This document shows, piece by piece, positions 1 to 9,142 of a stretch of 64,000 nucleotides of DNA; position 1 is the stretch's first letter; the number at the start of each line of letters is the position of its first letter. A program made the translations under genes and the position numbers. The stretch spans positions 17,535 to 81,534 of the forward strand of contig LBST01000004.1 in the NCBI GenBank assembly GCA_000991135.1. Direction: 5' to 3'. The DNA comes from Candidatus Roizmanbacteria bacterium GW2011_GWC1_37_12. GTDB lineage: Bacteria > Patescibacteriota > Microgenomatia > UBA1406 > GWC2-37-13. The notes beneath the pieces were generated by a model. The model ran no database searches, was not told the origin of the DNA, and saw only the letters and a program-made list of their open reading frames with translations.

Positions 1-404
1 CTCGGCCGCAAAGATGATAGATTAATGCCGACGCCGCCGCCTCGAGCCATAATCTCAATCATCTGCCTTAAGGTTTCCAAAATCCCGCCTCTTGAATCCT
101 GGGGCGAAGGGATGACAAAACAGTTATAAAAAGAGACGGCAAAACCAGTGCCGGCACCAGACAAAATTCTGCCTCCGGGCACGTATTCAAAGTCTTTTAA
201 GACCGAATAAAATTCTTTTTCCCACTTGTCTGCCGAAGCTTTTTTAGCGAAGGCGGATTTTTTATATCTTTTTTCAACTTCGGAGGCAGCCTTTGCTATC
301 CTCAACCACATTTCCTCTGGTTTTTTTTCCAGAGACTTGCCGGTTTTATCCTTTAATGAATATCTATCTAAAAAAACCTTTTCCGATATTCCTGTTAATT
401 TCAT
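1..404 (-). CDS. nrdJ: Class II (adenosylcobalamin-dependent) ribonucleotide reductase, N-terminal part, runs off the window
   Basis: Reduces ribonucleotides to deoxyribonucleotides. Only the first ~134 residues are in the window. Reading the minus strand from the ATG at 404 gives an N-terminal helical region, then PGGRILSGAGT, then YNCFVIPSP and a Gly-rich RGGGVGIN stretch. These are the substrate-site motifs of B12-dependent reductases, and the Cys in YNC is the usual first redox cysteine. The start lies 3 nt after the nrdR stop, so the two genes are one operon and NrdR is the expected regulator. Class II is inferred from the motif spacing; class I large subunits are less similar here. Confidence 0.85.
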   Translation of the reverse strand, partial: MKLTGISEKVFLDRYSLKDKTGKSLEKKPEEMWLRIAKAASEVEKRYKKSAFAKKASADKWEKEFYSVLKDFEYVPGGRILSGAGTGFAVSFYNCFVIPSPQDSRGGILETLRQMIEIMARGGGVGINLSSLRP

Positions 405-407
405 ATT

Positions 408-854
408 TTATGCCAGTTTTTTTAACTCTGTCTCAAAATCTTCCAAGTCGACAAACCTTTTGAAAACTGCCGCAAACCTAATGTAGGCAATTTTATCCAA
501 TTTTTTTAATTTTTTGGCGACCAAATTGCCTATTTCTTTGCTCTCAATCTCTGTCGTGTCTTTTTGTTTCAGGTCGGCTTCGACTTCATTAATCAGACTT
601 TCGATCTCCTCGCTCTTAACCGTCGTCTTCTCACAGGGCAGAATTACTCCTTTTCTTAGTTTTTCTCGATCAAATCTCTCCCGCCTGCCATCTCTTTTGA
701 TTACCAAGATTGGTAATTCTTCTATCCTCTCATAGGTCGTAAACCGCTTCTCACACTTGGGACACTGTCTTCTTCTCCTTATCGCTCCTCCGTCTTCAGA
801 CAACCGAGTCTCAATGACCTCGGTGTCGTTATTTTTGCAAAATATACAAAACAT
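408..854 (-). CDS. nrdR: Transcriptional repressor NrdR
   Basis: NrdR is the zinc-finger/ATP-cone repressor of ribonucleotide reductase genes. The 148 residues match the usual length of about 150. The N-terminal zinc ribbon has Cys3/Cys6 and a second CPKC pair near residues 31-34, followed by the RFTTYER stretch. An ATP-cone covers roughly residues 49-139 (PILVIKRDGRRERFD...). It sits directly upstream of, and is probably co-transcribed with, the reductase it should control. The second ATG-proximal region and the zinc ribbon are intact. Confident family assignment. Confidence 0.96.
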   Translation of the reverse strand: MFCIFCKNNDTEVIETRLSEDGGAIRRRRQCPKCEKRFTTYERIEELPILVIKRDGRRERFDREKLRKGVILPCEKTTVKSEEIESLINEVEADLKQKDTTEIESKEIGNLVAKKLKKLDKIAYIRFAAVFKRFVDLEDFETELKKLA

Positions 855-872
855 ATAATTAGCGCAATTTAA

Positions 873-901
873 AATTTAAAACACTAGTGGTAGGATTTCA
901 A
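873..901 (-). promoter_or_regulatory. Candidate nrdR-nrdJ promoter with internal palindrome
   Basis: On the minus strand a TTGAAA (896-901) is followed after 17 nt by TAAATT (873-878). The palindrome CACTAGTG (882-889) lies between them, an ideal place for a repressor site. It is shorter than a full pair of NrdR boxes, so calling it an NrdR operator is only an inference. The rest of the gap up to 1036 is AT-rich and holds no gene that I can see. Confidence 0.4.
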
Positions 902-1036
902 GAGGTCAAAATATATAAAAACTATATCAAGTTAAAATTTAGCCTTGAGGGTTTTCACCTATTTTTAAAAATCGAAGATTCCCTTAAATTTGTGAACAAA
1001 ATAGGGTAAAAAAGTTGTTATTATAACCATATAGCC

Positions 1037-1729
1037 ATGTTCTTAAAAGATCTTCTTTTCCCTAAGTTTTGCCTTGGTTGTGGTACTCTTGGGACATATA
1101 TTTGTCCGAAGTGCCAAAGACTCCTCCGCTATCTCAACCGAGATACCTGTTTCTATTGTAAAAAGGCCAGCCTATATGGCCTGACTCACCCTATCTGTTT
1201 AAAAAAGTTTAACGTCGACGGAGTCGTATCAATTTTCTATTACAATAACCTTTTGAAGAAAATTATCAAAAATGTCAAATACCGATTGGTTACCGAAGCC
1301 TGGAAGGATTTGACTAGAATGATCAAGCCGGAGTCAATTGGAAGAATTGCCTTTTATAAAAAGCTGTCTCGAGATTTATTTCTTCAGCCAATTCCTCTTT
1401 TTAAAACAAAGATTAGAGAACGGGGCTTTAATCAAGCTTTTTTAATCGCTAAATTTTTCCAGACTTTTCTTGAATTTTCCATCTCTGATTTTTTGGTAAG
1501 AGTCAAAGAAACCTTTCCCCAAGCCGAATTAAAAACAAAAAGAGACAGATACCAAAATCTAAGAGGCGCTTTTAAGGTTAGGCCAGAATACCGCTCAGCC
1601 TTGGCGGGATCTAATATAATTCTCATTGACGACGTCATCACCACCGGGTCAACTGCGAAAGAGGCGGGTAAAACACTCAAAAAAGCAGGCGCCAACAAAG
1701 TCTATGTCTTAGCTATTGCCAAAGGATAA
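1037..1729 (+). CDS. comF: ComF family protein (phosphoribosyltransferase-like, DNA uptake)
   Basis: ComF proteins are cytosolic factors needed for natural transformation. The 230 residues start with a four-cysteine zinc finger (C12/C15, C23/C26) plus another CxxC near residue 38. The C-terminal half is a phosphoribosyltransferase fold with the PRPP loop IDDVITTGST around residues 197-206. Length is typical. A TATAAC lies 9 nt before the ATG. The related type IV secretion-like genes elsewhere in this window fit a DNA-uptake lifestyle, but that link is inferred. Confidence 0.92.
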   Translation: MFLKDLLFPKFCLGCGTLGTYICPKCQRLLRYLNRDTCFYCKKASLYGLTHPICLKKFNVDGVVSIFYYNNLLKKIIKNVKYRLVTEAWKDLTRMIKPESIGRIAFYKKLSRDLFLQPIPLFKTKIRERGFNQAFLIAKFFQTFLEFSISDFLVRVKETFPQAELKTKRDRYQNLRGAFKVRPEYRSALAGSNIILIDDVITTGSTAKEAGKTLKKAGANKVYVLAIAKG

Positions 1730-1751
1730 ACGTAGGTTATAATATAGCTAT

Positions 1752-2729
1752 ATGATGCCGCAAAAAATAGAGATTTCCTCAAAAACGATCGTCTTTACAG
1801 TTTTTTTCCTGTTATCTTTGGTTTTGCTTTGGCAGATCAAAGATTTAATATTCTCTTTATTTATTGCTTTTATCATTGCCGGGGCTTTAAAACCTCCCGT
1901 TGACTATCTGGAAAAGAAAAGACTCCCTCGCTTACTCGTTTCGGTTCTAATCTATTTCCTATTTCTTTTTATAATCTTTAATCTGTTTTCCTTGGTTATT
2001 CCCCCATTGGTACAAGAAATGTCCTATTTTTTTAAAAACTTTCCGACGATTGTAAGAAATATCCCCCAGGTCTCATCATATATCGATCTTAATTTGATCA
2101 CACAAAATGTCCCCAACCTGGCCAACGATCTTGTAGGTTTTGTCAAAGGCGTCTTTTCCAACGCTATCTTTATCACTTCGACCTTGTTTTTTGGATTTTA
2201 TCTTCTTATCGACAAAAATTTCATTGAAGAAATATTAAAAAACTTTTTTGAAGACGCCGAAGCGAAAAAAATCAGCCATATGGTTTCTCAAGGTCAAAAA
2301 AGGGCCGGCACCTGGTTCTGGGGTGAAGTAATACTAATGACCGCTGTTGGTTTTTTAACCTATATCGGATTGACTATCATTGGTATGAAATATGCGGTTG
2401 CCCTGGCTGTTTTGGCAGGCCTTTTAGAGATCGTTCCGACTCTCGGACCAATAATTTCTGCCATCCCAGCGGCCCTGATCGGTTTTTCCCATTCATATAT
2501 TTTGGGGCTTTCCAATATCGCCTTATACTTTGTCGCTCAACAGCTAGAAAACAATCTCATCGTCCCAATAGTGATGAAAAAAATCGTCGGCGTCCACCCC
2601 GTCATCACCCTGATGGCTCTTATAATCGGCGGAAAACTCGCCGGAGTACTTGGAGTCCTTCTGGCCGTACCGACGACTATTTTTATCGAAACGCTTCTTA
2701 TCGAAAGCCAAAAATTGCAGAAAAAGTAA
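1752..2729 (+). CDS. AI-2E family transporter (PerM/YdiK-like permease)
   Basis: Polytopic membrane protein of 325 residues with about seven to eight hydrophobic segments. The family's conserved C-terminal block is recognisable: EIVPTLGPIISAIPA, a Gln-rich turn (AQQLENNLIVP) and a final GGKLAGVLGVLLAVP stretch. Members are annotated as AI-2 exporters or Na+/H+ antiporters, and the substrate here is unknown. A TATAAT (1738-1743) lies 8 nt before the first ATG; the second codon is also ATG, so the start is uncertain by one codon. Confidence 0.9.
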   Translation: MMPQKIEISSKTIVFTVFFLLSLVLLWQIKDLIFSLFIAFIIAGALKPPVDYLEKKRLPRLLVSVLIYFLFLFIIFNLFSLVIPPLVQEMSYFFKNFPTIVRNIPQVSSYIDLNLITQNVPNLANDLVGFVKGVFSNAIFITSTLFFGFYLLIDKNFIEEILKNFFEDAEAKKISHMVSQGQKRAGTWFWGEVILMTAVGFLTYIGLTIIGMKYAVALAVLAGLLEIVPTLGPIISAIPAALIGFSHSYILGLSNIALYFVAQQLENNLIVPIVMKKIVGVHPVITLMALIIGGKLAGVLGVLLAVPTTIFIETLLIESQKLQKK

Positions 2730-2788
2730 ATTCTGCGGAGAATCTGCGTTAAATATGCGGAAATTAATAAATGATATAATAGTACCTT

Positions 2789-4105
2789 ATGAAAGTGGCA
2801 GTCTTAGGAGGTGGAATAACCGGGTTAACAGCCGCTTATTGTCTATCGAAAAAAAATCATCAGGTGACGATCTTTGAGAAATCTGCTATTTTGGGCGGTC
2901 TGGCCGTTGGCTTTAAACAGCCAAACTGGAAGTGGAATTTAGAGATGGCCTACCATCATCTTTTTGCCAACGACTATGACATCATAAAATTCGCAAAAGA
3001 AATTGGCTTTAACAAGATCTTTTTTAAGAGTCCCCAGACAGCTTCCCTATTTAATGATCTAACCATTCACCCCATGGATACTCCAATAGATTTCCTCAAG
3101 CTTCCCTATTTGGATCTTTTTAATAAATTTCGGGCCGGATCAGTACTGGCTTTTCTTAAACTGTCTCCGTTTCTTTCATTATATGAAAAACAAACTTCCG
3201 AAGAGTTTATCAAAAAAACCATGGGGAAAACTATTTGGATTAGATTGTGGCAAGAGCTTTTTCGGAAAAAGTTCGGTGATTATGCGGGAATTATTTTGGC
3301 CTCTTTTATCTGGGCGAGAATCAACAAAAGGACAAAAAATCTGGGATATATCGAAGGAGGATTTCAATCGTTTATTGACTATTTAGCTAAAGAGTTAACG
3401 GGTTTGCGGGTTAACGTGTTAACGAGTTATGAAGTAGAGCAGATTAATAAACAAAAAAATAAGTATAAAATCACAGGTCATTTCGAGCGAAGCGAGAAAT
3501 CTAGCGAAGCGTTCGATATTGTCGTTTCGACTCTGCCAACGCCAATCATGGCAAAACTGACAACTAACATTTTTTCTGAAAAATACTTGGAAAAGTTCTC
3601 AAAGTTAAAATATCTCCATGCTTTGACTTTAATACTAGAAAGTAAAGAACCGCTTTTGAAAAAAACCTACTGGCTCAATATATCAACACTACAGATTCCA
3701 ATCATGGGCATTGTCCAACACACTAATTTTATTGATAAAAAAAATTATGGCGGCAACCACATTGCTTATCTGGGATGGTATTTAAAAAGAGAAGATAAAC
3801 TAATGCAAATGAATGACAAAGAATTACTTGATTTTGTTATGCCTCACCTTGAAAAAATTTTTAATTTTCAATTTTCAATTTTCAAAAACTATGAAACTAA
3901 TTTCAAAAAACAAATTTCAAATTTCTATACTTTCCGTGGGCCGTTTGCCCAACCGATCTTTGATAAAGATTTTGTAAAAAACAAACCAGGCTTTATTACT
4001 CCAGCTAAAAACTTTTATATTGCCAATCTCGACATGACCTATCCTTATGACAGGGGAACGAACTATGCTGTCAAACTCGGTAAACAGGTCGCCGAGATGA
4101 TATAA
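2789..4105 (+). CDS. NAD(P)/FAD-dependent oxidoreductase (amine oxidase / desaturase-like flavoprotein)
   Basis: The 438-residue protein opens with a Rossmann FAD-binding motif (VAVLGGGITGLTAAY, residues 3-17) followed by an acidic residue (IFEKSAILGGLA). This is typical of the protoporphyrinogen oxidase / phytoene desaturase / UDP-galactopyranose mutase superfamily. The C-terminal FAD contact (YIANLDMTYPYDRGTNYAVKLG) is present. The substrate cannot be read from the sequence. Residues ~230-238 are encoded by a palindromic repeat (3477-3502), and residues ~351-372 by an AT-rich low-complexity run, so both look like tolerated insertions. TATAAT (2775-2780) lies 8 nt before the ATG. The next gene starts 8 nt after the stop. 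Confidence 0.85.
   Translation: MKVAVLGGGITGLTAAYCLSKKNHQVTIFEKSAILGGLAVGFKQPNWKWNLEMAYHHLFANDYDIIKFAKEIGFNKIFFKSPQTASLFNDLTIHPMDTPIDFLKLPYLDLFNKFRAGSVLAFLKLSPFLSLYEKQTSEEFIKKTMGKTIWIRLWQELFRKKFGDYAGIILASFIWARINKRTKNLGYIEGGFQSFIDYLAKELTGLRVNVLTSYEVEQINKQKNKYKITGHFERSEKSSEAFDIVVSTLPTPIMAKLTTNIFSEKYLEKFSKLKYLHALTLILESKEPLLKKTYWLNISTLQIPIMGIVQHTNFIDKKNYGGNHIAYLGWYLKREDKLMQMNDKELLDFVMPHLEKIFNFQFSIFKNYETNFKKQISNFYTFRGPFAQPIFDKDFVKNKPGFITPAKNFYIANLDMTYPYDRGTNYAVKLGKQVAEMI
3477..3502 (+). repeat. GTCATTTC...GAAATCT palindromic repeat, translated inside a gene
   Basis: A 26-nt imperfect palindrome begins GTCATTTCGAG and ends GCGAGAAATCT. Its reverse complement aligns end to end with 38642-38667. It is in frame and contributes residues H-F-E-R-S-E-K-S of the flavoprotein. 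Confidence 0.75.
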
Positions 4106-4113
4106 TCTAACGT

Positions 4114-4707
4114 ATGAGAAATATTTTTATAATTCATGGGTCATACGGTTCTCCAAAAGAAAATTGGTTTCCTTGGTTAAAAAAAGAGTTGGAAAAATTG
4201 GGTCACCGAGTTCTTGTTCCCCAGTTTCCTATACCGCCTCGAGAAAAATGGGACGCTGCCACTAGCGGACATAGTCTTTCCGCCTGGTTGAAGACTTTGG
4301 CCAAATACAAAAAATACATAAACGATAAAACAATTTTAATTGCCCATTCGAGAGGAAACGCATTTCTTTTTCACTTTTTGAACACATTAAAAAAGCCTGT
4401 ATCTTCCGTTTTTTTGGTTGCCCCATGGATGACTTTCATCTGGTATCCAAAAAGCTGGAAAAAAACAGACTCTTTTATGAAAAAACCATTCCAATGGAAT
4501 AAAATCAAAAATACTTCAAAGTACTTTGAAGTATTTCAATCAATTAATGATTCTGCTGGTATATCTGTTAATGATGGAGAAAGAATTGCCAAATATTTGG
4601 GTGCTAAATTCAACCTTGTAAAAAACGCTGGACACTTTAATATTGCGACGTATAAAAAATTTAAAGAATTTCCTCTGCTTTTGGAAAGAATAAAAATTCG
4701 TTTGTAA
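4114..4707 (+). CDS. RBBP9/YdeN-family alpha/beta hydrolase
   Basis: A small (197 aa) serine-hydrolase-like protein. Visible features are an N-terminal strand IFIIHGSYGSP (oxyanion region), a nucleophile elbow AHSRGN around residues 78-83 that lacks the first Gly of the usual GxSxG, and a C-terminal NAGHFN supplying the catalytic His. This arrangement matches the Ser_hydrolase (RBBP9) family. Substrate unknown. TATAAT (4101-4106) lies 7 nt upstream of the ATG. An 18-nt palindrome-like run (TACTTCAAAGTACTTTGAAGTA region near 4512-4534) lies inside the gene. Confidence 0.85.
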   Translation: MRNIFIIHGSYGSPKENWFPWLKKELEKLGHRVLVPQFPIPPREKWDAATSGHSLSAWLKTLAKYKKYINDKTILIAHSRGNAFLFHFLNTLKKPVSSVFLVAPWMTFIWYPKSWKKTDSFMKKPFQWNKIKNTSKYFEVFQSINDSAGISVNDGERIAKYLGAKFNLVKNAGHFNIATYKKFKEFPLLLERIKIRL

Positions 4708-4714
4708 TCCGAAA

Positions 4715-5836
4715 TTAACAAACATAAAGATGTCCACAATTTTGGCAAGGGGTCCAGTTAGAACGCTCGCTGCCTATAATTTCTCCTTGCCTTAATGATC
4801 CGCAACTAGGACAATTATAATTTTTGTGTCGGTGTTCCTGCTTCATCAGTTCTTTTAGCCCTTGCGTCGTTATTCGAAAAACAGTTGACGCTGGATTGAA
4901 TCTTTGGAAAAGAAAATTCTCCGGAGCAAAAGGCAGATCGTCTAATTCCATTATCGATCCACCACAAGAGCCAGCCAATAATTTTTTGGTAAGATTATTT
5001 CCTATCATATGATTAAAAATTGCTTTTTGGAAAGTCATTCTCACCACTTCCTCCGTTGTCTCTCTCCTCATCATTTCTTCAATAGTTTTGTCATAAACTT
5101 CGACATATTGTTTTTTTTTGCCTGATATTCGTTCTTGTATTTCGGCGATTATTTCTTTAATAAAATATTCTTTTCCTTTATGGTCAGTATAAAACGGCAG
5201 ATTCTCCGGAAAACTTTTTAGATTAAAATCCGAAATCATAGAAGATAAGATTGTTTGTTTTATTTTTTCCTCCGAAGATAAATCTCCATAAAGAAAATCT
5301 TCGGCGTCTTTTGAAGTTTTTAACGCTAAACCGTCAACTTTATTTCCTTTGCGGTAGTAAAGATATAGCTGTCCGTAATCATAGCTTATTTGTGAAAACG
5401 GATTCTCTTCATTATTATTAAACTCTGCTTTACCAATCGGACTATACCAAAGAATAGTCTTCCCTGGATTTTCAACCAAAAGTTTCTCTAGATTTTTAAA
5501 GCCTTCGATATAAACGCCGTCTCTTTCTTGGGGATTAAACATGGCGCTCGCCAGATGTTTTTTGTCAGGATTCGGTTGAAGATATAATCGACTATCCTGC
5601 CCTAACCAATAATTAAATATGTTCGATACCGGTTCGTCCCTGATGACTTCGTTGACATAACTTTCAAGGTGTCTTTGAAATTCAAACTGCCTTTCTTGAA
5701 GAGAAAGTCTGGAAAAACGGAGCGTTTGCGCCCTAGGGTCAATCCCTAATTGTTTTAATTCAGATAAAGCCATACTCCTTGCTCGAGGTAAGAAGGCTTT
5801 GGTGGTCTCGGACTCTCCCGACTTAGTCGGGATCAC
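4715..5836 (-). CDS. Hypothetical protein with C-terminal zinc ribbon
   Basis: I do not recognise this 373-residue protein. It is soluble, charged and mixed alpha/beta, with no signal peptide. The C-terminus carries two CxxC pairs (CPSCG and CQNCGHLYVC) that look like a rubredoxin-type zinc ribbon, and a GSCGGS motif lies around residue 286-291. The largest frame starts at a GTG (5836) inside a palindromic repeat (5815-5833). An ATG at 5773 is an alternative start with an AGGAG only 1 nt upstream. It lies 59 nt downstream of the isomerase gene on the same strand and may be co-transcribed. Confidence 0.65.
   Translation of the reverse strand: MIPTKSGESETTKAFLPRARSMALSELKQLGIDPRAQTLRFSRLSLQERQFEFQRHLESYVNEVIRDEPVSNIFNYWLGQDSRLYLQPNPDKKHLASAMFNPQERDGVYIEGFKNLEKLLVENPGKTILWYSPIGKAEFNNNEENPFSQISYDYGQLYLYYRKGNKVDGLALKTSKDAEDFLYGDLSSEEKIKQTILSSMISDFNLKSFPENLPFYTDHKGKEYFIKEIIAEIQERISGKKKQYVEVYDKTIEEMMRRETTEEVVRMTFQKAIFNHMIGNNLTKKLLAGSCGGSIMELDDLPFAPENFLFQRFNPASTVFRITTQGLKELMKQEHRHKNYNCPSCGSLRQGEIIGSERSNWTPCQNCGHLYVC
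5815..5833. repeat. CTCCCGACTTAGTCGGGAT palindrome, copy 1
   Basis: A 19-nt palindromic sequence whose exact reverse complement recurs at 22291-22309. Here it encodes or abuts the N-terminus of the upstream-most frame of the zinc-ribbon protein. Confidence 0.8.
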
Positions 5837-5895
5837 CGTTGCGGCACAGTGGCTGATTTACACAGCCTTCCCAAAATCAAAGCCAATTGATAAAA

Positions 5896-6969
5896 TTACT
5901 CTGCTAGTCTTTTTTTAAAATAATCGACATATGGAATTATTTTCGGATTTTGTTCGTAGAGAACTGATAAATACATTGATAAGTAACTACCTATAGCCAT
6001 GAGTTCAAAAGTCTGCTCGATCTTATTTTTTCCTTTTAATTCGTACCAAAGCGTTGAAATCTTGTTCTGTTCAACAACATCTTTTGTTATCGCAAATCTC
6101 TTTTGAATTTTAGTTGAATAAAGATTTGAATAAAAGAAAACAAAAGTTAAAATCTCTTTTAATTTGTCGGGAAATTTTAGTCCTTCCAGAAAGTGATGAT
6201 TTAGCTCTGGAATTATCCTAAAGCTAGAAATAGACTTGGCGGTTTCGTTTGTTTGATTGGCAATTGAATTACCTATGCCGGTCAAAAATTCGGAAACAAT
6301 ATAATATGGATATCTCTGGTAAAGCTTTGTGGCCAATTGTTTTATTTGATTATTATCTTTTCCTATATCCACTTTAAAATCTTTGATTAAATTCGATAAA
6401 TTGCTAATTGACTGTTCTATTTCTTGTCTGGCTGATTTAATAAACCCTAATTTGAATAACATACCTAAGTGGCCTCCGACAAAATAACCAAAACCTATCC
6501 TTGGTTGTCCTGATGGATTAAATACTGGGTCGATCACATAACGAGGATAGTTGTTTTTCTCCAAAAATGTTTTTAGATCTCCACCGATAGTAATACCGCA
6601 TATTTTTGCTCCTTTTTTGACTGCTTTCTCCCCGCAGATTAGGACTTCTTCTGTTGTCCCAGAATAGGAAGATAAGATCACCAAAGTATTATTGTCGACG
6701 AATCCTGGCAGGCTGTAATCGTCATTAATTATATAAGGAACAGCTAATTCTTCTTTAAACAGTTCTTTAATAATAAAGCTGGGGAATCTCGAACCTCCTT
6801 GACCGCAAACTACAATCCGATTAACAGTTTTAAAATCTTCAGGAAAGGAAATATTATATGAGTCTTTAAAAGACTGTTCTAACTGCCGGGGAAGATTATC
6901 GATCGATTTTATTACTAAATCACCTCCTTGAAGTTCTAGGATTCTTTTTATATCGTCGAGGTCGATCAT
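5896..6969 (-). CDS. Bifunctional phosphoglucose/phosphomannose isomerase
   Basis: Interconverts glucose-6-P or mannose-6-P with fructose-6-P in central sugar metabolism. The 357 residues fit the archaeal/bacterial PGI/PMI family. An N-terminal SIS domain carries VVCGQGGSRFP (usually GMGGSA) and LSSYSGTTEEVL. The C-terminal bact-PGI domain carries IPELNHHFLEGL, the family's active-site block. The change of GMGGSA to GQGGSR is a family variation worth noting. The start ATG (6969) is 42 nt from the divergent UbiA gene, so the two share a short promoter region. Confidence 0.88.
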   Translation of the reverse strand: MIDLDDIKRILELQGGDLVIKSIDNLPRQLEQSFKDSYNISFPEDFKTVNRIVVCGQGGSRFPSFIIKELFKEELAVPYIINDDYSLPGFVDNNTLVILSSYSGTTEEVLICGEKAVKKGAKICGITIGGDLKTFLEKNNYPRYVIDPVFNPSGQPRIGFGYFVGGHLGMLFKLGFIKSARQEIEQSISNLSNLIKDFKVDIGKDNNQIKQLATKLYQRYPYYIVSEFLTGIGNSIANQTNETAKSISSFRIIPELNHHFLEGLKFPDKLKEILTFVFFYSNLYSTKIQKRFAITKDVVEQNKISTLWYELKGKNKIEQTFELMAIGSYLSMYLSVLYEQNPKIIPYVDYFKKRLAE

Positions 6970-7011
6970 AGATTATGATAATACTTAAGTTTATTATATA
7001 ATTCAATCATA

Positions 7012-7929
7012 ATGAAAAAGAAGATTTTCGTGCTTCTTCGGGCTTTGCGCGTCAGCCAGTGGATGAAAAATCTGGTGATTTTTACGGCAATAATTTTTTC
7101 CGGAAAGCTTTTTGACCTTCCTATTTTCTTAAATACTACTTATGCTTTTTTGATTTTCTGTCTTTTGTCATCGACGTCCTACGTCTTAAACGACATCATC
7201 GACTACCCATTTGACCGAAAACACAGAGTCAAAAAATACCGTCCGATCGCCTCTGGCGAAGTTTCCCTGCAGCAGGCCAGCTTTCTTGTTTTTATTATGA
7301 CTTTATCTTCTCTTATCTTAAGTCTATTTTTTTCCTTACCGTTTTTCTTTTTGAGCTTGACTTTTATCCTTCTTCATTTTTTCTATTCCTTATATCTTAA
7401 AAGATATCCTGTCATCGATATCTTTACGATTTCTTTGTCTTTTGTCATCAGGTCATACGCCGGTGTGGTTGCTAGCAGTTACTATATTCCAATCTGGATG
7501 ATGTTGACGATATTTTTTCTCTCGCTTTTCATGGCGACAGTCAAAAGGCATGCTGAACTGGTCTCTCAAGGATCAGAAGCAAGAATCTCTCTTTACCGGT
7601 ATAATGAACACTTTCTTGACTTTTTAACTTATACGGCGGCTACAGCAACCATTATCTCTTACTCATTCTATACCTATTTTGAAAGACCACCGCCAATTAA
7701 AACTTTATTTGGTGATTTTTTTTCTTTATATTTCCCCCAGTTGGAAGCGAGAAAATTAATGATGGTTACTATTCCTTTGGTACTTTACGGTATCACCCGC
7801 TACGCCCAACTTTTATATGAAAAATACGAAGGAGAAAGACCTGAAAAATTGATTACTTCTGATATTCCGTTGATTGTCACTATCAGCTTATGGGGAGTAA
7901 TTGTTATCAGTCTGATTTATTTGCTTTGA
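7012..7929 (+). CDS. UbiA-family prenyltransferase (decaprenyl-phosphate phosphoribosyltransferase-like)
   Basis: Integral membrane transferase of 305 residues with about eight to nine hydrophobic helices. The first Asp-rich motif NDIIDYPFDRKHRVKKYRPIASGEVS (from about residue 61) is diagnostic of UbiA enzymes, and the Lys/Arg-rich tail resembles DPPR synthases that prime arabinan or other wall glycans. The second Asp motif is weak. The product is inferred to be a polyprenyl-phosphate sugar precursor, consistent with the glycosyltransferases at 19.9-22.7 kb. TATAAT (6997-7002) lies 9 nt before the ATG. Confidence 0.82.
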   Translation: MKKKIFVLLRALRVSQWMKNLVIFTAIIFSGKLFDLPIFLNTTYAFLIFCLLSSTSYVLNDIIDYPFDRKHRVKKYRPIASGEVSLQQASFLVFIMTLSSLILSLFFSLPFFFLSLTFILLHFFYSLYLKRYPVIDIFTISLSFVIRSYAGVVASSYYIPIWMMLTIFFLSLFMATVKRHAELVSQGSEARISLYRYNEHFLDFLTYTAATATIISYSFYTYFERPPPIKTLFGDFFSLYFPQLEARKLMMVTIPLVLYGITRYAQLLYEKYEGERPEKLITSDIPLIVTISLWGVIVISLIYLL

Positions 7930-7999
7930 TTTTATAAAATCAGCCTTAAATTGTAGGTTATAGTCCGTTGACTTTTTAAAATAATTAATTTATTGTTTG

Positions 8000-8049
8000 A
8001 TTACTGATTTCTAATTCCTGATTAATTAGTAATTAGCAATTAGTAATTT
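8000..8049. repeat. AT-rich ATTACT...AGTAAT repeat upstream of recA
   Basis: A degenerate inverted repeat built from attactgatttct and attaattagtaattag units. A close relative lies at 9084-9117, upstream of recX. The remaining 7930-8068 gap is AT-rich, with a GATTTTATAAAATC palindrome just after the UbiA stop. Confidence 0.55.
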
Positions 8050-8068
8050 AAAAATTAAATAATTTACT

Positions 8069-9061
8069 ATGAAAACTAACCAAGATAGTCATAAAAAGCA
8101 GGCAGTGACTTTGGCGATTGATCAAATTCAAAAACAGTTCGGCCGGGGATCGATTATGAGATTCGGCCAAGGACCGGTCGTGCCCGTTGAAGTTATTTCA
8201 ACTGGAATTTTGCCCCTCGATACGGCTTTGGGAGTAGGCGGAATACCAAGGGGACGCATTATTGAAATTTTCGGCCCGGAAGCAGCAGGAAAGACTACAG
8301 TTTGTTTATCGATCATTGCCGAGGCCCAAAAGGCTGGCGGAACTGCGGCTTTTATCGACGCCGAGCACGCCCTTGATGCAGAATGGGCAAGAAAACTCGG
8401 GGTCAAATTGGACGACCTTTTGGTTTCCCAACCAGATACTGGTGAGCAAGCTTTGGAAATCGCTGAGACTTTAATTAGATCTGGCGGAGTTGATTTAGTG
8501 GTTATTGATTCTGTAGCTGCTCTTGTTCCAAAATCAGAAATCGAAGGCGAGATGGGCGAGTCACAGATGGGGCTTCAAGCCAGGCTAATGTCCCAAGCCT
8601 TAAGAAAACTGACCGGAATCGTTTCAAAGTCAAAAACAACCGTAATTTTTACGAACCAGATCCGTTTAAAAATAGGCATTATGTTTGGCAACCCCGAAAC
8701 GACTCCTGGAGGATTAGCTTTGAAATTTTACTGTTCAATCAGGATGGATGTCAGAAAGATCGAGACTCTAAAAAAGAATAATCAAGTCTATGGAGCAAGA
8801 ATTAGAGTCAAGGTAGTAAAAAATAAGGTCGCTCCGCCTTTTAAGGAAGCCGAAGTGGTGATTACCGCGGCTGGAATCGACCGCGAAGAGGGCTTGGTCG
8901 ACGCCGCCATCAACGCCGGGATTATCACCAAATCCGGTTCATTTTTCAAAATCGGCGAGAAACTTTTGGGACAAGGAAAAGAAGAAGTAAAGTCGGTAAT
9001 CGCCAAGAACGAAAAGCTGAAAGAACAACTCATTAAGCAAATAACCAACAAAAAGAATTAA
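8069..9061 (+). CDS. recA: Recombinase RecA
   Basis: Catalyses homologous strand exchange and SOS signalling. The 330 residues include Walker [10 protein letters not shown] (69-77), Walker [13 protein letters not shown], the L1/L2 loop regions ([22 protein letters not shown] and TNQIRLKIG...[10 protein letters not shown]), and a short C-terminus. All catalytic features are intact. It is followed by recX after a short AT-rich repeat, a common gene order. No LexA-type operator is recognisable upstream. Confidence 0.98.
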   Translation: MKTNQDSHKKQAVTLAIDQIQKQFGRGSIMRFGQGPVVPVEVISTGILPLDTALGVGGIPRGRIIEIFGPEAAGKTTVCLSIIAEAQKAGGTAAFIDAEHALDAEWARKLGVKLDDLLVSQPDTGEQALEIAETLIRSGGVDLVVIDSVAALVPKSEIEGEMGESQMGLQARLMSQALRKLTGIVSKSKTTVIFTNQIRLKIGIMFGNPETTPGGLALKFYCSIRMDVRKIETLKKNNQVYGARIRVKVVKNKVAPPFKEAEVVITAAGIDREEGLVDAAINAGIITKSGSFFKIGEKLLGQGKEEVKSVIAKNEKLKEQLIKQITNKKN

Positions 9062-9083
9062 ATAAGAGATTACTTAATTTCTA

Positions 9084-9117
9084 ATTACTGATTTCTGATT
9101 AATTAGTAATTAGTAAT
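9084..9117. repeat. AT-rich ATTACT...AGTAAT repeat upstream of recX
   Basis: Second copy of the repeat preceding recA (8000-8049). Arms TAATTACT (9082-9089) and AGTAATTA could form a hairpin between recA and recX. Confidence 0.5.
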
Positions 9118-9142
9118 CTGTAATCATTCAATTAAATAATTA

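Noticed and set aside
882..889. Full NrdR box pair upstream of nrdR
   Set aside because: Only one CACTAGTG palindrome is seen; the standard pair of 16-bp boxes is not recognisable, so it is listed only as a candidate operator.
1432..1698. Antisense frames inside comF, recA, rny and other genes
   Set aside because: They are shadows of well-supported genes, with no recognisable protein pattern.
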